A DNA stretch of 64,000 nucleotides from Runella slithyformis DSM 19594 (GCF_000218895.1 NC_015703.1:1363501-1427500); one strand, 5' to 3'; positions 47,828 through 56,222 are shown, counted from the first letter of the stretch. Made by a program: numbers and translations. The notes: generated by a model not told the origin, from the letters alone.

Positions 47828-48090
47828 CTGATTACAACCCCGAAATCACTTCACGCAACCTGAAATATACCATAGGATGCCTTGAAGATGAAAAAGCACG
47901 GCTGTATTCGTCATTGATGCAGTTTGAGAAAATGAATGCCTGGTTGGTGCGTATCCTCTTTTGGCGTTCAAAGTGTGACCTGTTATCTGTCAACCGGATA
48001 AGACTCCAAATGATTGAATCAGATTTGGCCCGTTTACGAACCAAACTTTTTTGGCATGAAAAGCGACGCGCCCGAACAGCCCAATCCTAA
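47821..48090 (+). CDS. Hypothetical coiled helical protein
   Basis: 89 residues from an ATG overlapping the preceding stop by 7 bp. It is helical, with charged heptad-like pattern (LEDEKARLYSSLMQFEKMNAWLVRILFW) and a basic end. No family recognised. Confidence 0.55.
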   Translation: MVADYNPEITSRNLKYTIGCLEDEKARLYSSLMQFEKMNAWLVRILFWRSKCDLLSVNRIRLQMIESDLARLRTKLFWHEKRRARTAQS

Positions 48091-48253
48091 CGACTGGACC
48101 CCGCCGCAATTGGCCGAAGCCGCCGAACAGCTTCACAACGCCATCAGTATTGCCGCCCGTGACGGGCTCCCCGTGACCTACTTAGGTTTTCTCAAACAGT
48201 ACTGTGAATATCTGCTATTGAACTCCAACAAAATCAAAACTCCCTTTCCATGA
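48056..48253 (+). CDS. Hypothetical helical protein, 65 residues
   Basis: I prefer ATG 48056, which gives MKSDAPEQPNPNDWTPPQ and a 35-bp overlap; an earlier start would overlap the previous gene further. The rest is a helical segment (LAEAAEQLHNAISIAARDGLPVTYLGFLKQYCEYL). The stop overlaps the next start. Confidence 0.5.
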   Translation: MKSDAPEQPNPNDWTPPQLAEAAEQLHNAISIAARDGLPVTYLGFLKQYCEYLLLNSNKIKTPFP

Positions 48254-48474
48254 CCGCCGAAGCCCACAAACAAGCAGAAGCCATTCGAGCAACGGCCATG
48301 CAAATTCAACAGGATGCCTCCAATTTTCAACACTGTATCAATTTGGCCGCTCTGAAATCAAAAGCCCCTGCCAAATACGGTGCCCACGAATTAGCCAAAC
48401 GCCTCAAAGACGAAGTGGCCAAATGGGAAAAAGAACTCATTGATAAAGCCAATGAAGCGTATGCAAGAATTTAA
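48250..48474 (+). CDS. Hypothetical helical protein, 74 residues
   Basis: Starts at an ATGA overlap with the preceding gene. It is highly charged and helical (KQAEAIRATAMQIQQDASNF and AKRLKDEVAKWEKELIDKAN), suggesting a coiled coil. Family unknown. Confidence 0.6.
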   Translation: MTAEAHKQAEAIRATAMQIQQDASNFQHCINLAALKSKAPAKYGAHELAKRLKDEVAKWEKELIDKANEAYARI

Positions 48475-48739
48475 CACCGCCGAAATGATTCAGCGGCTTG
48501 CAGCGGCCAAAGCCATATTCAATGAGCATTATAACGCCCTCTACGACCTGTACCCTGAAATCGTTTGGAGACTCCGACAAATGGACATGCAGATTACTGT
48601 AATCGAAGATCAGATTGATAGTTTGTTGGCCGAAAATACCCGCCTTACTGCTACCCGAAGAACGCCCGTACCCAAAGCGGAAGAAATCGTTCAGGCCGTA
48701 CTTGAACAACTGGACTTAAAAACCTACGAATCCCTTTAA
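48461..48739 (+). CDS. Hypothetical coiled-coil protein
   Basis: 92 residues when read from ATG 48461 (overlap of 14 bp), or 99 from 48440. The region MDMQITVIEDQIDSLLAEN is a good coiled coil, followed by a basic TRLTATRR stretch. It lies directly before the SSB-like gene. Confidence 0.6.
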   Translation: MQEFNTAEMIQRLAAAKAIFNEHYNALYDLYPEIVWRLRQMDMQITVIEDQIDSLLAENTRLTATRRTPVPKAEEIVQAVLEQLDLKTYESL

Positions 48740-48765
48740 TTATTCACAATAACCAAATCAAACAA

Positions 48766-49407
48766 ATGGCATTACACGAAGAAAACAGCGTAGCGTATCT
48801 GTACATTTTTAACGGACGCATAGCCCAAAGAGTCGATCATCCTACGGATAAAACCGTTTCCCGTACCAACAAAAATGGACAAAGGATTCATGAGCGCTAT
48901 TACGGGGCCGTACAGGGTATGTTAACCAACATTGAACTTGAAAGCGGCGACTATGGCAAACAATGGCTTTTGTCTCTGCAAGATGGTCTTGATAAATACA
49001 CCCTTCGTTTGGGGTACAGTAGCCGGATTGCTAAATCTATCTTTTGCCGCCTCCCAAACGCCGCCCTTGATGAATTTATTACGGTGATCGCGTGGAAAGA
49101 CAAAGACGATAAAGAAGCGTCAGTTATCCGGCACGGATCGGCTAATATCCCAATGAAGTACACCAAAGACAACCCCAACGGATTGCCGCCGATGGTAAAA
49201 ACCGTAGTAGATGGGAAAGACGTTTGGAACGATACAGATCAAATGAAGTTTCTTGAAAGTCTGGTTTTGGAAACCATTGTACCTAAACTCCATCGTCTAC
49301 ACGGAAGGCCCAAAGCCAAAGAAGTCCCCGCCCAAGCTACCACCTCCGAAAGTTCCTTTCAAGCGTTTGACGCAACCACCGGCAATGGTGATGATGCCCC
49401 CTTTTAA
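48766..49407 (+). CDS. Single-stranded DNA-binding-like protein with SSB-type acidic tail
   Basis: 213 residues. The body could be OB-fold (SVAYLYIFNGRIAQR; YYGAVQGMLTNIELESGDYGKQWLLSLQ; ITVIAWKDKD), and the C-terminus ends in GNGDDAPF, the acidic tail plus hydrophobic tip by which bacterial SSBs recruit partners (DDIPF in E. coli). A glutamine/serine/threonine-rich linker precedes the tip. It should coat ssDNA during rolling-circle replication. Sequence similarity to true SSB is not certain. Confidence 0.6.
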   Translation: MALHEENSVAYLYIFNGRIAQRVDHPTDKTVSRTNKNGQRIHERYYGAVQGMLTNIELESGDYGKQWLLSLQDGLDKYTLRLGYSSRIAKSIFCRLPNAALDEFITVIAWKDKDDKEASVIRHGSANIPMKYTKDNPNGLPPMVKTVVDGKDVWNDTDQMKFLESLVLETIVPKLHRLHGRPKAKEVPAQATTSESSFQAFDATTGNGDDAPF

Positions 49408-49519
49408 ATACTGCCTAACCTGTAACAAACAATACATTCCGTTGAACCCTCGGCGGGTGTATTGTTCCTACGCATATAACCTCAAAGCCTTTAAACTCCG
49501 TAACAAATCAAATCAATGA
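49391..49519 (+). CDS. Zinc-ribbon peptide, 42 residues
   Basis: I start at 49391, giving MMPPFKYCLTCNKQY; the longer upstream frame overlaps the SSB gene. CLTC and, further on, VYCS form a possible zinc-binding C-x2-C...C. The stop and next start overlap (ATGA). Confidence 0.45.
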   Translation: MMPPFKYCLTCNKQYIPLNPRRVYCSYAYNLKAFKLRNKSNQ

Positions 49520-49794
49520 GCAAGCAAACAGAAAGTGACTTCCCTCCGGTAGTAGCCGATTCATTGACTGATGTAGTCAATACGATAAATGACCCTTCAA
49601 ACGGGTATGGTATTTCAATCCTGATTACGCAAGGCAACGAAACCCGTGTGTATCATCATACCAACCTGAATCATGATGATACTTACAAGGCTTTCGACTC
49701 TCAATTATCTGCTTTGACCAAATCGGCTATTCGTTTTCTGGAATATTCGGCCAATGCTGAACTGTTTGTTTCGGGCAAAATAGCTGAACCTTAA
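49516..49794 (+). CDS. Hypothetical protein, 92 residues
   Basis: Soluble, acidic; starts ATGAGCAAGC over the previous stop. A beta-rich core (YGISILITQGNETRVYHHTNL) and a helical tail; no family recognised. It ends at the start of a 243-bp gap. Confidence 0.55.
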   Translation: MSKQTESDFPPVVADSLTDVVNTINDPSNGYGISILITQGNETRVYHHTNLNHDDTYKAFDSQLSALTKSAIRFLEYSANAELFVSGKIAEP

Positions 49795-50037
49795 AATTGG
49801 TTTATCTAAGCGTCGGTTCCCGTAAAATACCCCCTAAATAGGCTGCAAATGGGGTTTTGTTAAAAAAGAGATCTCACAACGCCTAATTCAAAGCTATCAC
49901 CTGGCCTCATCGCCTATTTCAAAGTTATCAGCTGTAGTACTGCATCATTCGAAAAGTAGTTACGGTCCGTATCAAAAAAAAAGCGTTGTCGGCCACTCAA
50001 TTCAGATCCAATATCAACCAAAAAGAAGTTATAGGCC
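49795..50037. repeat. 243-bp gap with two 24-bp direct repeats
   Basis: CGCCTAATTCAAAGCTATCA continues to CCTG (49880-49903) and recurs with three changes as CGCCTATTTCAAAGTTATCA continuing to GCTG (49911-49934), 31 bp apart. No gene is visible. Its position between the SSB-like and methyltransferase/Rep genes suggests a replication origin. Confidence 0.55.
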
Positions 50038-50841
50038 ATGGTAGAAGTGAAACCATATAAAACGTATTTCGGTGGCAAAGAAGCTACTGGAGTTTTTCAG
50101 GCAATCATCAATCAAATTCCCCCTCATTCGACCTATGCTGAACTTTTCGTTGGCAATGGTTCAATATTTAGAAATAAAAAGAAGGCTGATTTCAACATTC
50201 TCTGTGATAAGTCCGAAAAAGTAGTAGCTGAATGGGAAAAGCAAGGAATACAGAAAATAGACCTTGAGTCTTGGGATTTCCTTACTGCTCCCTCTGATTT
50301 TATTGTCAACGAATGTGCAATTGAAGTCTTAGGAACTTCTCTTAATCATGACTGGATTACGACCATGGACTTTAAAGACGTATTTATCTATTTAGACCCG
50401 CCTTATCCCTTCACTGTCAGAAAACAGCAAAAAAATGTCTACGATCACGAATTGACCGCTCAGGATCACAACGCCCTTTTAGAGGTGATAAGCAGCTATA
50501 AGAATGCAAAAATCATGATTTCAAGTTACCCGAATGAACTATATGATGAAGTCTTGAAGGATTGGAGAAAAGTTGATTTTCAGGGCCAAACCCGTCAGGG
50601 CAAAGTAACTGAGCGGATATACATGAACTATCCCGAACCTACCGAATTGCATGATTACAGATACTACGGTTTGAATTTTCGTGATAGGTGGAGAATAAAA
50701 AAAAGCATCAAAAACATCGTTGGTAAATTCAATCGTCTTCCCGCCTTGGAACGGAACGCCGTTTTAGCCGCTGTGATATCGGAAGTGAATCCATCGATGA
50801 ACGTCAAAAAGGTAGTTGCTCAAGCTACCTCATCCAAATAG
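50038..50841 (+). CDS. DNA adenine-N6 methyltransferase (Dam/D12 type)
   Basis: 267 residues with the SAM motif AELFVGNGSIF (34-44) and catalytic DPPYPF (120-125), the class alpha arrangement, with KMISSYPNELY and ERIYMNYP later. D12 enzymes methylate the adenine in a short palindrome. In an element with its own Rep, it probably modifies incoming or replicating DNA against host restriction, or times replication. The C-terminal helix is basic. Confidence 0.85.
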   Translation: MVEVKPYKTYFGGKEATGVFQAIINQIPPHSTYAELFVGNGSIFRNKKKADFNILCDKSEKVVAEWEKQGIQKIDLESWDFLTAPSDFIVNECAIEVLGTSLNHDWITTMDFKDVFIYLDPPYPFTVRKQQKNVYDHELTAQDHNALLEVISSYKNAKIMISSYPNELYDEVLKDWRKVDFQGQTRQGKVTERIYMNYPEPTELHDYRYYGLNFRDRWRIKKSIKNIVGKFNRLPALERNAVLAAVISEVNPSMNVKKVVAQATSSK

Positions 50842-50939
50842 TAGCGGCTCGATCGTCAAATGATCATTGAACGCCTGAAAAGTAGTTGCTTCAGAACCAT
50901 CGCCCAAACAGTTGAGGCGGTACCGAAAACCCTGATTGT
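50842..50939. other. 98-bp spacer directly before rep
   Basis: Contains GAAAAGTAGTTGC (50876-50888), which matches GAAAAGTAGTTAC at 49950-49962 in the other gap at 12 of 13 positions. Could be the double-strand origin or the rep leader. Confidence 0.4.
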
Positions 50940-52472
50940 ATGAAAACTTCCAATAAACGAGATAAAAGTCTTGACAAAATCGTTGGCAAAGTCCTGAAAT
51001 GGGATTTTTCCAGAATCGCAAAATTCAAACCTCATTCCGTCGTAACGACTCAACGTTACATGAAAACGGGTGATTTTACAGGATCATACGAAGTGAGCGC
51101 AACGAGTAAAGCCAATCTTTTGCAGAATAAGGATGATGCCACGGGCTATAACGGCTACATGAGCGAAGCTACCCGCCGGCACGTCAAAGGTATTTTGGAA
51201 AATTGGTTGACTTCCATCGAACTCAATGCCCTCCTTTCTTATCCCGTAGCCGTGAATGCCCAGGGTGTTTATCCCACGTTCGTCACCCTCACTCTGCCAT
51301 GTAAGCAGATGCACGATGATCGTGATTTGAAGGAAAACTGTTTTCACCCGTTCATGAATGAAATGATCAGAAAGTACGGAGTCAAAAACTTTTTGTGGGT
51401 ATCAGAAACCCAAAAAAACGGCAACATTCACTTTCATGCCATATTTGATCGTAAGGTTGATGCCTATGTATTGCGCCATTGTTGGAACAGACATATTGAT
51501 AAATTCCCTTACTGCTATGTTCAGGATTACGCATCTACCCAACGCTTCATCTACCGCAAAGGCTTTTTTGTCCGGAAGGATATGTACGAAATGGGAGTAG
51601 CCGCGGCACTGAAACGGGCCAAAGCCGAAGGTAGGAAAATGACCAAAGCCGAAGCGGGAAGAAACGAAGAAAAACGGCAACGGAATGCTTATGAGTTGGG
51701 CGAAGCCTCCAAATGGAAGAACCCCAACAGTACCGACATTCATGCGCTGAAATCCATCAAGAAACTCACCGCCTACGTCAGCAAGTATTTCACCAAAAAG
51801 CCCGAAATCAAAGCGCCCGTTTTGGCCGAAAATCAAAGGTTGGTCGAAAACAACGGAAAGTACTTCATTGAAACTACCCCCGGACCTGATGATGAACAAA
51901 TGTGGGGTGACTCCAACCTAAAAGCCTATACCCCAACCTTCACCGTTCGTCGGATGCGTGGACGGATTTGGGGATCCTCAGCCGCTCTCAAAGCCCCCGA
52001 AACAAAGCCCGTTCCTTTCTCGTGCGTACTGGATCGGAAAGTATGTGAAATGGTTACGTATGAAGCCCAATTCACGCGTAAAATCAAAACCTCCGTACCA
52101 TGGACCGACATTACCGGTCAAACCCGGTACAAAGTGGTAAAGCATGAAGTAACCGAAACCACGACCTACGAAGCCCCCGAATACCCGGAAAATACTCAGC
52201 ACCGCGCCGCCCTCCGGTACCTGATCAACCTCAAAGAAACCGTAGTGAGTCAGGATGAAATCAAAAAAGCCACCGAACGGGCCGGGCCGCTTTTTCTGGA
52301 AATGAAAGGCGAAGTGATCCCGCTCAGAGATACTCAGCGGGAATTGATGCAGGAATACGCCCCGGATTTGTATCAGGAGTACAATACCCATTACAAAAAC
52401 GTCTTTGCTCGACTGTATTCAGGTCAGCATACCTCCGAGACGGAAAACGCTCAATTTGCTTATGCCGCTTAA
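50940..52472 (+). CDS. rep: HUH-family rolling-circle replication initiator (Rep)
   Basis: 510 residues. Motif 1 FVTLTLP, motif 2 NIHFHAIF (His164, His166: the metal-binding HUH) and motif 3 LTAYVSKYFTKK (Tyr279 and Tyr283; YxxK) occur in order, over a 240-residue N-terminal endonuclease. The 200-residue C-terminal part has no Walker motif that I can see, so no helicase. It should nick the origin and stay covalently bound. Rep of this size with YxxKY is known in ssDNA phages and plasmids. A GTG start of the next gene follows 3 bp after. Confidence 0.85.
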   Translation: MKTSNKRDKSLDKIVGKVLKWDFSRIAKFKPHSVVTTQRYMKTGDFTGSYEVSATSKANLLQNKDDATGYNGYMSEATRRHVKGILENWLTSIELNALLSYPVAVNAQGVYPTFVTLTLPCKQMHDDRDLKENCFHPFMNEMIRKYGVKNFLWVSETQKNGNIHFHAIFDRKVDAYVLRHCWNRHIDKFPYCYVQDYASTQRFIYRKGFFVRKDMYEMGVAAALKRAKAEGRKMTKAEAGRNEEKRQRNAYELGEASKWKNPNSTDIHALKSIKKLTAYVSKYFTKKPEIKAPVLAENQRLVENNGKYFIETTPGPDDEQMWGDSNLKAYTPTFTVRRMRGRIWGSSAALKAPETKPVPFSCVLDRKVCEMVTYEAQFTRKIKTSVPWTDITGQTRYKVVKHEVTETTTYEAPEYPENTQHRAALRYLINLKETVVSQDEIKKATERAGPLFLEMKGEVIPLRDTQRELMQEYAPDLYQEYNTHYKNVFARLYSGQHTSETENAQFAYAA

Positions 52473-52475
52473 TCC

Positions 52476-52733
52476 GTGCCCAAAGTTGACAGCAAAATAC
52501 AGGAACCCGTTGAAAAATACGGCGATTGGGCAATTATGCCTGATGGAGAAATACGGAATGACCGTAGAAGGTTGCGTATTTATCCGGATCGGTTGGGGGA
52601 ATCCGATTGGTGGATCAATCTCCGTTCCCGTGAATGGATGGCCTCCGAATGGAATCACTTTATCCCCGCTTGGTTTATGGCCTGTGAAACTGCAGGTATC
52701 AAAGAAGTCCCGATGAAACTCAATTTTACCTAA
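52476..52733 (+). CDS. Hypothetical protein with Trp-rich segment
   Basis: 85 residues from a GTG start 3 bp after rep. It is rich in aromatic residues (SDWWINLRSREWMASEWNHF) and has a basic N-terminal part. No family recognised. It shares the rep transcript. Confidence 0.55.
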   Translation: MPKVDSKIQEPVEKYGDWAIMPDGEIRNDRRRLRIYPDRLGESDWWINLRSREWMASEWNHFIPAWFMACETAGIKEVPMKLNFT

Positions 52734-52744
52734 TCATACAAATC

Positions 52745-53131
52745 ATGATCACACTGTATCAGCAATTGGATTTTAGTTACAACTGGAACAACAAATTGGC
52801 CTGTAGTTCCTTCACGACATTTCGGCTGATGAACGCCCAAAAGTACCAAGTTGGCAAGAAACTGTCAGTGATGTTACAGGGACGCCATTTGAAGGATGTA
52901 GAAATCATTCAAATTAAGGTTTTGAAGTTGGAGCAAATCAACCCCTTCATTTCCTACTTAGATTCAGGTTATTCCGTACCGGAGTTCAAACAGCTTCTTA
53001 AAACGATGTACAAAAACAAAAACATTGATCTTGAATCCGCTTCATGGTACCTGATTCTTTGCCGGGAAATAAAGCCTGAAAAAACTCCCAAAAAACAGAA
53101 AGTTAAACAACCTGAACTTGCCTTATCGTGA
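52745..53131 (+). CDS. ASCH/PUA-like RNA- or DNA-binding protein, tentative
   Basis: 128 residues. The pattern FTTFRLMNAQKYQVGKKLSV and VEIIQIKVLKLEQI resembles the ASCH fold (T-x-R, then YxVGxxL...). A basic C-terminal tail follows. ASCH domains bind modified nucleotides or RNA; this reading is a moderate guess. The stop overlaps the GTG of the C5 methyltransferase. Confidence 0.45.
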   Translation: MITLYQQLDFSYNWNNKLACSSFTTFRLMNAQKYQVGKKLSVMLQGRHLKDVEIIQIKVLKLEQINPFISYLDSGYSVPEFKQLLKTMYKNKNIDLESASWYLILCREIKPEKTPKKQKVKQPELALS

Positions 53132-53940
53132 ATACTCGATACGAACAAAGCGGTGATCCTTCACAATTGTTATTGAGCCTTTTTTCAGGCGTTGACCTGT
53201 TGGGTCATGGATTCCGTCAAAACGGTTTTTGTGTAGTAAGTGCGGGTGATATTATCTTAGGTCAGGACGTTCGCACGTTTCAGGGAATCCCGGGACGTTT
53301 TGACGGGATCGTTGGCGGCTCGCCGTGTCAGGATTTCAGCCGTGCGAGAAGAACTCCGCCCACGGGATACGGACTCGAAATGCTTGGTGAGTATGTACGT
53401 ATAGTCACGGAAGTTAAGCCGCGTTGGTTCCTTTTAGAGAATGTGCCGGCCGTGCCAAATGTGAATGTACCAGGTTATCAAATTCAGCGTTTCGACCTTT
53501 GCCCTACTGAATTGGGCTATGATCAACGCCGCCGCCGGCACTTCCAGTTTGGGAGCATCGACGGTTTATGGTTGGACATTGAGCGGCGCCAATTCACAGG
53601 TAAAAGCCTACCCACACTCACGGCCAGTGACGGGAAAAGATCACAACGCCGAAGCTATGAGGAATTTTGCCGCTTGCAGGGTCTTAAGCATGAACTCCAT
53701 CTCCCTGATTTGACCCAATCAGCCAGGTACAAAGTAGTGGGCAACGGCGTTCATGCCGCCGTAGCTTTTGAGGTAGCCCGGGCCATTCGTGCCGCTACGA
53801 CCAACCCAAACCCTGAAACCCTTGCAAGTGTGAATCGGTGTGCATGTGGTTGCGGTCGACGGGTCACGGGAAAACAGAAATCGGCTTCCGATGCTTGCCG
53901 AAAGCGGTTGCAAAAAAGCCGTGAAGCCGCAGCGGTGTGA
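53128..53940 (+). CDS. DNA cytosine-C5 methyltransferase with a C-terminal Cys-rich tail
   Basis: 270 residues from a GTG. Motif IV GGSPCQDFS carries the catalytic Cys67; FSGVDLLGHGF is motif I, LLENVPAV (Glu104) motif VI and the QRRRR motif VIII. The tail CACGCGRRVTGKQK...C has Cys spacing of a small zinc ribbon and a basic end (KRLQKSRE). It and the adenine methyltransferase flank rep, so the element modifies its own DNA on two bases. Confidence 0.85.
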   Translation: MNTRYEQSGDPSQLLLSLFSGVDLLGHGFRQNGFCVVSAGDIILGQDVRTFQGIPGRFDGIVGGSPCQDFSRARRTPPTGYGLEMLGEYVRIVTEVKPRWFLLENVPAVPNVNVPGYQIQRFDLCPTELGYDQRRRRHFQFGSIDGLWLDIERRQFTGKSLPTLTASDGKRSQRRSYEEFCRLQGLKHELHLPDLTQSARYKVVGNGVHAAVAFEVARAIRAATTNPNPETLASVNRCACGCGRRVTGKQKSASDACRKRLQKSREAAAV

Positions 53941-53965
53941 TTACACTGTTCACTCACACCGCTGC
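53929..53965. terminator. 12-bp hairpin across the methyltransferase stop
   Basis: GCAGCGGTGTGA (53929-53940) pairs with TCACACCGCTGC (53954-53965) around 13 nt. The left arm includes the stop codon. No U-run follows, so attenuation or mRNA protection is more likely than full termination. Confidence 0.55.
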
Positions 53966-54029
53966 ATAATCCCGTGACGGGCCCCCGCTCAGTATTCAAA
54001 GCTTTTTCACAGTTTAACCCCTTATCAAA

Positions 54030-54260
54030 ATGAATATTCAAGAAGTAAAAGGCGAAGAAATGTATTGCCTTTTTGCCCCTGATGGATCATTTCAATCCAA
54101 TACCTTAAGCCCTGATTTTCCTTCCTGTGTGGCTTTTATCAAAATAATGCACAAAAAGGGAATAGGTAGGTCTTTTCATGAACTATGTGTCGCGGGTTAC
54201 AGAGTAATGCCCGTAAAAGTTACTGTAGTGGTGAATGGAGATGAAAATAAACCCTTTTAA
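54030..54260 (+). CDS. Hypothetical protein, 76 residues
   Basis: Soluble; aromatic and Cys-rich (EEMYCLFAPDGSF; SFHELCVAGYRVMPVKVTVVV). No family recognised. It overlaps the start of the next gene by 26 bp. Confidence 0.5.
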   Translation: MNIQEVKGEEMYCLFAPDGSFQSNTLSPDFPSCVAFIKIMHKKGIGRSFHELCVAGYRVMPVKVTVVVNGDENKPF

Positions 54261-54714
54261 CAAAATGAAAGACTCCTTAAAAATGAAAAACTCCTTAAAA
54301 GACGCATTAATAGAAATAGGTCTGATCTATTCGACAGGTCTTGATCTGATCTATTCGACAGGTCTTGACTTGAGACCCTTATCTCAAATTATTGATTCTG
54401 ACCTGCTAAAAGTCGGTTCAATGATTTGTTATTCTCCCAATGCCGGCTATGATTGTGAATATAAAATACGTCGTACAGCCAATACAGTAGGCGTTCGTTA
54501 TCAATCTGATGGCTTAATTTCCGCCGAATATTTCTCTATTTTTACTGAAAACAACAAGCCTGACAATATTGGTCATATTGAAATCGGTTGGTATGAATCG
54601 GCAAAAATTGACCGACGTAAAAAGCTGTACCGTCGAGGCGGGGATGCAGCCGCAATTGTTTATTTATTGGCAAATAGATATGACATTTTCGGTTTACTGA
54701 ATTCTAAGCCTTAA
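54235..54714 (+). CDS. Hypothetical protein with an internal tandem duplication
   Basis: 159 residues. A 24-bp unit (CTGATCTATTCGACAGGTCT plus TGAT/TGAC) is present twice at 54322-54345 and 54346-54369, giving LIYSTGLD twice in frame. The middle forms a beta sandwich-like pattern (GSMICYSPNAGYDCEYKIRR). Unknown family. The N-terminus is lysine-rich. Confidence 0.55.
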   Translation: MEMKINPFNKMKDSLKMKNSLKDALIEIGLIYSTGLDLIYSTGLDLRPLSQIIDSDLLKVGSMICYSPNAGYDCEYKIRRTANTVGVRYQSDGLISAEYFSIFTENNKPDNIGHIEIGWYESAKIDRRKKLYRRGGDAAAIVYLLANRYDIFGLLNSKP

Positions 54715-54732
54715 TAAGCCCTTTATGTACTT

Positions 54733-54894
54733 ATGAAAGAGTTAATTGAATTACTCAATCACACCTCGCCGGTAAGAACGGTCTTTTATTGCGTTGTGGG
54801 GCTTATTGCCCTGCTTATTATCGGAGATGTAATTACAAACCTTTTTTCAAACCTTGCTTTAGCCGTTTCAAGAATTTTTGAAAAAAAAAGTTAA
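54733..54894 (+). CDS. 53-residue single-TM protein
   Basis: ATG 54733. A helix of about 20 hydrophobic residues (VFYCVVGLIALLIIGDVI) is followed by a second weakly hydrophobic part and a basic end (RIFEKKS). Not recognised. Confidence 0.5.
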   Translation: MKELIELLNHTSPVRTVFYCVVGLIALLIIGDVITNLFSNLALAVSRIFEKKS

Positions 54895-54904
54895 TATCTA
54901 TCCT

Positions 54905-55141
54905 ATGGAAACCACTTACCGAACGTTTTTTGAAAGTCTCACAGAGGAGGAAAAAGACCAACCTTTGAAAGTTGACTTAAGCCTTTTTGAGGAAGGCGTC
55001 CAAAATGGCCGTTTACTCAGAACCGATACGGACATGTTTTATCATCCAACCTTAGAAAATGAAACATGGAACGAAGAACTGAACCAACCCAATCTTACCA
55101 AAATCAGAGTACCGAAAGGAACCGTTCTTATCACAATTTAA
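54905..55141 (+). CDS. Hypothetical acidic protein, 78 residues
   Basis: ATG 54905 chosen over an upstream TTG. The sequence (YRTFFESLTEEEKDQPLKVDL) is acidic and includes a short beta-like C-terminus (TKIRVPKGTVLITI). No family recognised. Confidence 0.5.
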   Translation: METTYRTFFESLTEEEKDQPLKVDLSLFEEGVQNGRLLRTDTDMFYHPTLENETWNEELNQPNLTKIRVPKGTVLITI

Positions 55142-55153
55142 CCACTTAATTTT

Positions 55154-55309
55154 ATGGAAATGAAGAAATTAACGCCTACCCGGGCCAAACTTCCCGCCAA
55201 CGAAAGGATCATTGGCGGCGATGCCTCACCGCGAATGTTCAGCAAACGCGATGTAAAGAAAACAGATGTTGAATATCAGGAATACCGTAGGAAAAATGGC
55301 AAAAAGTAG
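55154..55309 (+). CDS. 51-residue basic peptide
   Basis: ATG 55154; strongly basic (KKLTPTRAKLPANERIIGG; YRRKNGKK). Overlaps the zincin gene by 14 bp, which suggests translational coupling. Unknown function. Confidence 0.45.
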   Translation: MEMKKLTPTRAKLPANERIIGGDASPRMFSKRDVKKTDVEYQEYRRKNGKK

Positions 55310-56198
55310 AAAGATCATCGACACTTCGGTAAGAGTGACCGAAGGGAGCCGCGCTGATGCCTATTGGCAGGGTGAAGGATTCACGGATTTGATCGGGTTT
55401 GTTCGGCCAAAACTGGAATTACCCAAATCCCTCCAACTCAATTCAAGCATTGATGTAGTGCAGAAGCGTTTCAGCATCAAAGACATTAATTTCGGGAATT
55501 GGGTGACCAATGAGGACCGTTTCAACTACCTCAACAGCCTGATCGTATGTTGTTACGACCTCAACAAAGTGGTAAGGTTCAATTACAACATTGGCTTTGG
55601 CAAATTGTCCGTTGCCTTCGGTGCCCGGGGCAAAGGCCGTGCCCTTGCGCACTATGAGCCGTACTACAAGATCATCAACATCACCCGTTACCAAGATGAT
55701 GAAGGCAGTAAAGTTGCCCGTTTCATATCAAGCGGCGGTATGGGGAGTTTTGCCCATGAATACGGCCATTTTCTGGACTATTTCGCGGGGGAATACCTGA
55801 ATAAAAGTTCCGTACTGTTTGCCGTGACCGGTGGCCGTACCGTGGATAAAAGCCGTATGAAAGTGCCCGGGGAAATCCGTCAAACCGCTGATGATATTTT
55901 AGAGATGATCATTTGGCGTCAACCCGAAAAAACCCTGTCCAACTATTACAAACGCCTGTTTGAATTGGTCGCTAAATTGGATGATATGGGAGAATACTTC
56001 CTACGGCGCAATGAAATGTTTGCCCGGTGGTTTGAAGCGTGGGTGAGTTGGGAATTACGTCAGCAGGGAATCACCAACCGCCTGTTGGCCCAATCCAAAT
56101 ACGACCCGCGTATCTATCCCAACGATGCCGAATTGGAAAAGATCGCGCCGCTGTTTCGTCGTTTCTGCCTACAGGTTAAAAACGGCGTTCTGAATTGA
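55296..56198 (+). CDS. Zincin-like metallopeptidase of the phage/conjugative 'polyvalent' type
   Basis: 300 residues from ATG 55296, chosen because GTAGGAAAA precedes it. The zinc motif HEYGH (His154, Glu155, His158) is followed by FLDYF, and a possible third ligand lies in RRNEMFARWFEAW (Glu240 or Glu247). An HEYGHxLD plus NExFARxFE pattern is characteristic of proteins in phages, plasmids and integrative elements of Bacteroidota whose targets are unknown. A terminator follows. Confidence 0.75.
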   Translation: MAKSRKIIDTSVRVTEGSRADAYWQGEGFTDLIGFVRPKLELPKSLQLNSSIDVVQKRFSIKDINFGNWVTNEDRFNYLNSLIVCCYDLNKVVRFNYNIGFGKLSVAFGARGKGRALAHYEPYYKIINITRYQDDEGSKVARFISSGGMGSFAHEYGHFLDYFAGEYLNKSSVLFAVTGGRTVDKSRMKVPGEIRQTADDILEMIIWRQPEKTLSNYYKRLFELVAKLDDMGEYFLRRNEMFARWFEAWVSWELRQQGITNRLLAQSKYDPRIYPNDAELEKIAPLFRRFCLQVKNGVLN

Positions 56199-56222
56199 TT
56201 TTTTGCATGATGATTGACTCGA

